Below, one piece after another: positions 6,875-9,338 of a DNA stretch of 9,338 nucleotides. The stretch is taken from NCBI GenBank assembly GCA_023487615.1, contig JAMDBH010000039.1, positions 1 to 9,338 on the forward strand. The letters run 5' to 3'. A model generated the notes under the pieces. It saw only the letters and a list, made by a program, of their open reading frames with translations. It did no database searches and was not told the origin of the DNA. The stretch comes from Gammaproteobacteria bacterium. Lineage in GTDB: Bacteria > Pseudomonadota > Gammaproteobacteria > SURF-13. The translations under genes were made by a program, and so were the position numbers. The stretch's first letter is position 1; every line of letters starts with the position of its first letter.

Positions 6875-6914
6875 CTCCCCTCCCCCTCGATGGGGGAGGG
6901 TTAGGGAGGGGGTG
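6875..6914. repeat. Intergenic copy of the palindromic repeat found in prmC
   Basis: CCCTCCCCC (6878-6886), a 5-nt loop and GGGGGAGGG (6892-6900) form a perfect hairpin. Two more G runs follow, giving a four-tract G-quadruplex motif at 6892-6912 on the plus strand. The unit differs from 4865-4902 at about two positions. It abuts the hemA stop codon and ends about 20 nt before the prfA start, so it forms most of the spacer between two co-directional genes. Confidence 0.88.
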
Positions 6915-8177
6915 TTAACTATCGGTATCTTTCAGATCAAACAACTCGCGTGCCGCTTGCAAGAGTTCCAGACGGCCTTCAAAACCGGCCTGTTTCATCT
7001 GGATGCTGGGGGTGTGGATGAGTTTATTGGTGAGGGCGCGGGCGAGGAGATGCATTACTTGTTCCGGGTCGCGGCCTTGGGCGAGCAGGCGGCGGGCGTT
7101 TTCCAGTTCCTGGTCGCGGGTCTGTTCGGCCTTGCCGCGGTAGGCGCGTATGGCAGAGACCGCATTGAGCGATTGCAGCCAGCCCATGAAGTTGGCGACT
7201 TGCGTGTCTACAATCTCCCGCGCCTGTTTGGCGGCCTCCTGGCGCGATTTCAGATTTTCCTGGATGACCTCTTGCAGATCATCCACGGTGTAGAGATACA
7301 CGTCATCCAGTTCGCCGACCTCGGGTTCGATATCGCGCGGCACCGCGATGTCCACCATGAACATGGGCCGGTGCTTGCGCACCTTGAGCGCGCTCTCCAC
7401 GCTGCCCTTGCCGAGGATGGGCAGTTGGCTCGCGGTGGACGAGATGATGATGTCGGCTTCATAGAGGTGCGCCGGCATCTCGGCCAGCGCGATGGCGTAG
7501 CCGTTGAATTCGGAGGCCAGAGTGTGGGCGCGCTCCACGGTGCGGTTGGCGACAATGATGCGGCCGATCTTGCTTTCGTGCAGGTGGCGGGCGGTAAGCT
7601 CGATGGTTTCGCCGGCGCCGATCAAGAGAGCAGTCTGCTCGGAGAGATCGCCGAAGATCTGTTTGGCCAGACTCACCGCGGCGAACGCCACCGACACCGG
7701 GCTTGCGCCGATGGCGGTATCGGTGCGCACCTGCTTAGCCACCAGAAAGGTGTGCTGAAACAAACGCCCAAGCAGCATCCCCACGGTGCCCGCCTCGCAG
7801 GCGGTCTTGTAGGCGGCCTTGATTTGACCCAGTATTTGCGGTTCGCCCAGAATCATCGAATCCAAACCGCAAGCAACCCGCAGCACGTGGTCCACGGCCG
7901 CTTGCTCGGAATAACTATAAAGATAAGGCTCGACCTCGGCGGGGTTCAGTCCGTGATACTGGCACAACCAGTCGGCGACCGCGGTGGCGTCATCCTTGTC
8001 CAGGTTGCAGTAGAGTTCTGTGCGGTTGCACGTCGAAAGCAGCGCCGCCTCATGCAGTTCCGGCAATGCACCCAGGTCGCGCAGCGCCTCCGGGATACGC
8101 TCGGGGGTAAAGGCCAGCCGCTCGCGAACCTCGACAGGCGCCGTTTTGTGGTTGATGCCAATGGCAAAAAAGGGCAT
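6915..8177 (-). CDS. hemA: Glutamyl-tRNA reductase
   Basis: HemA reduces glutamyl-tRNA(Glu) with NADPH to glutamate-1-semialdehyde, the first committed step of the C5 route to heme and other tetrapyrroles. The 420 residues match E. coli HemA (418). Motifs in order: [17 protein letters not shown] (7-23); [10 protein letters not shown] (48-57), with the nucleophile C50; H97 and the [20 protein letters not shown] segment (104-123); the NADPH-binding loop GAGET (187-191) with ANRT (210-213); and a C-terminal dimerisation helix region from about 320. The ATG at 8175-8177 is placed by the conserved N-terminus, although no Shine-Dalgarno sequence is visible before it (the upstream bases are CTCTCT). 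It is the first gene of the minus-strand run and diverges from a TPR lipoprotein gene. An 8-bp hairpin lies about 30 nt upstream of the start. Confidence 0.98.
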   Translation of the reverse strand: MPFFAIGINHKTAPVEVRERLAFTPERIPEALRDLGALPELHEAALLSTCNRTELYCNLDKDDATAVADWLCQYHGLNPAEVEPYLYSYSEQAAVDHVLRVACGLDSMILGEPQILGQIKAAYKTACEAGTVGMLLGRLFQHTFLVAKQVRTDTAIGASPVSVAFAAVSLAKQIFGDLSEQTALLIGAGETIELTARHLHESKIGRIIVANRTVERAHTLASEFNGYAIALAEMPAHLYEADIIISSTASQLPILGKGSVESALKVRKHRPMFMVDIAVPRDIEPEVGELDDVYLYTVDDLQEVIQENLKSRQEAAKQAREIVDTQVANFMGWLQSLNAVSAIRAYRGKAEQTRDQELENARRLLAQGRDPEQVMHLLARALTNKLIHTPSIQMKQAGFEGRLELLQAARELFDLKDTDS

Positions 8178-8206
8178 AGAGAGATTCGACGTCCGTAGTA
8201 CAGGTT

Positions 8207-8231
8207 AAGGTTGTGACCTCTATACAACCTT
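8207..8231 (-). promoter_or_regulatory. Hairpin in the hemA leader
   Basis: AAGGTTGT (8207-8214) pairs with ACAACCTT (8224-8231) around a 9-nt loop. On the minus strand the loop region holds TATAGA, a passable -10 hexamer, but no good -35 is visible at the right spacing. It could be an operator, a leader hairpin or chance. Confidence 0.35.
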
Positions 8232-8311
8232 GAATTTTGACCGATATAGGGCCGGAAAACAAGCAATACGCTCTGCGCATGCTTGCCGTACTAAGTCGCC
8301 GCGAACTCCGG

Positions 8312-8335
8312 TATAGTAACGGTTTAGCCGTTACT
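8312..8335 (+). promoter_or_regulatory. Candidate -10 box and overlapping inverted repeat before the TPR gene
   Basis: TATAGT (8312-8317) is a good -10 hexamer for the plus-strand gene starting at 8382, but no clear -35 is seen 16-18 nt upstream. AGTAACGG (8315-8322) pairs perfectly with CCGTTACT (8328-8335) over a 5-nt loop and overlaps that -10. This is a layout expected of an operator or an early leader hairpin. The gene's own RBS may be the AGG about 8 nt before its ATG. Confidence 0.4.
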
Positions 8336-8381
8336 GGATTGGATTCGCAGTTCCACCCCCTTCTTACATTTTAGGTATCAG

Positions 8382-9338
8382 ATGACCAAACCGCTGCTGC
8401 GGGCCGGCGCATGGGCCCGGCTACTTTCAGTACCATTACTTGTCGGGTGTGTCGCGGGGCAACAGGGGGGGGCTGCTGGGCGCATCGCATGCGGAAGAAC
8501 CGGCCAAGGCGCACGGCGTCCCGCCGCCGCTGCCGAACGTCCCCCTCACCGAAGATCTGCTCTATAAGTTCCTGGTCGCCGAGATCGCCGGACAACGCGG
8601 CGAGAGCAAACTGGCCGGAGAGCGCTATCTGGAGCTGGCCCAATCCACCCGCGATCCGAGAGTCGCCCAGCGCGCTGCGCAAATCGCCTTTTTTGTAAAA
8701 GACCCGCAGATGGCGCTGGCGGCATTAAGGCTGTGGGTGGACATCGCCCCGGACAATATCGAGGCGCGCCAGGGACTGGTGGCCTTTTTGGTGCGTGATG
8801 GCCAGGCCGATGCGGCGCTCCCCCACCTGGAGAAGCTGATTACCCTGCTGCCCCTGCCCCCTTCTGCGCAGGCATCGGCTGCGCCCAACGGTCCGGAGTT
8901 TATCACCGGCCAGGGCTACGCCTTCATGTTCATCGCCTCTCTGCTCAGCCGGGAACAGGACAAACAGGCCGCGCTGCGGTTGATGAAGAGGTTTACCGAA
9001 GGCCATCGGGATAACCCGGATGCACAGCTTGCTCATGCCACGCTGGCCCTCGGCCTGGCCGACTTTCAAGCGGCGCGTGCGGCGCTCGATCAGGCCCTGC
9101 AACTCAAACCGGGTTGGGGCAACGCCGCCGCGCTACGGGCACGCATGCTGCAAATGCAGGGTAACAGCGACGGCGCATTGAATTACCTGCAAGAAGTGGT
9201 CAAAGACCACCCCACGGATCACGCCATTATCGCGCACCGTAAACCGCAGCTCGTCGCCGTAGTCGAGGAATTGAAACACGGTCTGCAACTCATGGTAACC
9301 GTCCGCGCGCCGGCCGGTGATGTGCAGAAACAGATTGA
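8382..9338 (+). pseudogene. TPR lipoprotein gene (hemA-lolB neighbourhood type), frameshifted and 3'-truncated
   Basis: The ATG at 8382 gives a lipoprotein signal with lipobox L20-V21-G22-C23. The frame then fails: after the G8 run at 8465-8472 the original frame stops at 8567, while the conserved sequence continues in the next frame. With seven Gs the reading is continuous: signal, a Pro-rich linker, then LLYKFLVAEIAGQRGE (59-74) and helical repeats, the clearest TPR units being about 212-245 and 246-279. This family, usually about 550-600 residues, lies between hemA and lolB in Pseudomonas as I recall, and its role is unclear. Homology ends near residue 279 (9219). The open frame beyond it to the window end is antisense ispE, not TPR. 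So the copy is either a pseudogene, a phase-variable gene, or a victim of sequencing and assembly error. The gene is real; its state is uncertain. Confidence 0.8.
9214..9338 (-). pseudogene. ispE: ispE fragment (CDP-ME kinase, N-terminal part) in reverse orientation
   Basis: The minus strand from 9336 to 9214 encodes 41 residues starting [18 protein letters not shown] and ending RDNGVIR. They correspond to about residues 12-52 of 4-diphosphocytidyl-2-C-methyl-D-erythritol kinase; I recall E. coli IspE as having NLFLYITGQRADGYHTLQ at this point. IspE phosphorylates CDP-methylerythritol in the MEP isoprenoid pathway. The first residues lie off the window. After 9214 the homology stops and the strand becomes the antisense of the TPR gene, so as assembled the kinase is cut off after about 52 residues and lacks its GHMP ATP-binding motif. 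In the usual order ispE follows lolB on the same strand as the TPR gene, so both the orientation and the missing lolB are abnormal. Confidence 0.85.

Noticed and set aside
6855..8198. A 447-codon open frame on the plus strand opposite hemA
   Set aside because: It mirrors the hemA gene exactly, and its low-complexity Gly/His/Ala/Asp-rich composition is typical of antisense frames in GC-rich genes. The minus-strand reading has all HemA motifs.
1..9338. A defence, secretion or biosynthetic gene cluster
   Set aside because: All sizeable genes are housekeeping or common signalling genes; no toxin, nuclease, recombinase or phage gene was recognised on either strand.

Overview
The window looks like chromosomal DNA of a GC-rich gammaproteobacterium, probably an uncultured or environmental one. 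This rests on the order hemA, prfA, prmC, moeB on the minus strand with a TPR lipoprotein gene diverging from hemA. I recall the same order around Pseudomonas hemA, where TPR, lolB and ispE follow on the far side and murI follows moeB. The genus cannot be fixed from the sequence.

Layout, left to right. (1) 1-355, minus: 5' part of a Slp/YeaY-type outer-membrane lipoprotein gene. It runs into a reversed copy of a repeat at the window edge. (2) 425-552: a repeat with CGCCAAG-rich inverted arms. (3) 577-3585, minus: a large membrane sensor with HAMP, PAS, GAF, GGDEF and EAL domains, probably acting on cyclic di-GMP. (4) 3647-3782: a 136-bp MITE-like element with the same inner arms and 14-bp outer inverted ends. 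(5) 3854-5606, minus: moeB overlapping prmC. (6) 5622-5773: a structured repeat and a strong terminator. (7) 5773-8177, minus: prfA and hemA. (8) 8178-8381: a divergent promoter region. (9) 8382 onward, plus: a TPR lipoprotein gene with a one-base frameshift in a G8 run. Its homology stops at about 9219, where an antisense piece of ispE begins.

Functional links: HemA makes the first committed intermediate of tetrapyrroles. PrfA (RF1) carries the GGQ motif that PrmC methylates, so enzyme and substrate genes are neighbours, although a terminator now separates them. MoeB activates the small subunit of molybdopterin synthase. The GGDEF/EAL sensor sits where murI might be expected and appears to be an addition flanked by repeats.

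The main novelty is the density of small non-coding repeats: at least three families in 9.3 kb. One family lies in the hemA-prfA gap and is also inserted in frame inside prmC, lengthening the protein by about 30 residues. Each of its three modules pairs a perfect 9-bp hairpin with a four-tract G-quadruplex motif on the template strand. Both window ends carry inverted junctions that may be true rearrangements or assembly chimeras. I found no defence system, CRISPR array or RNA gene.
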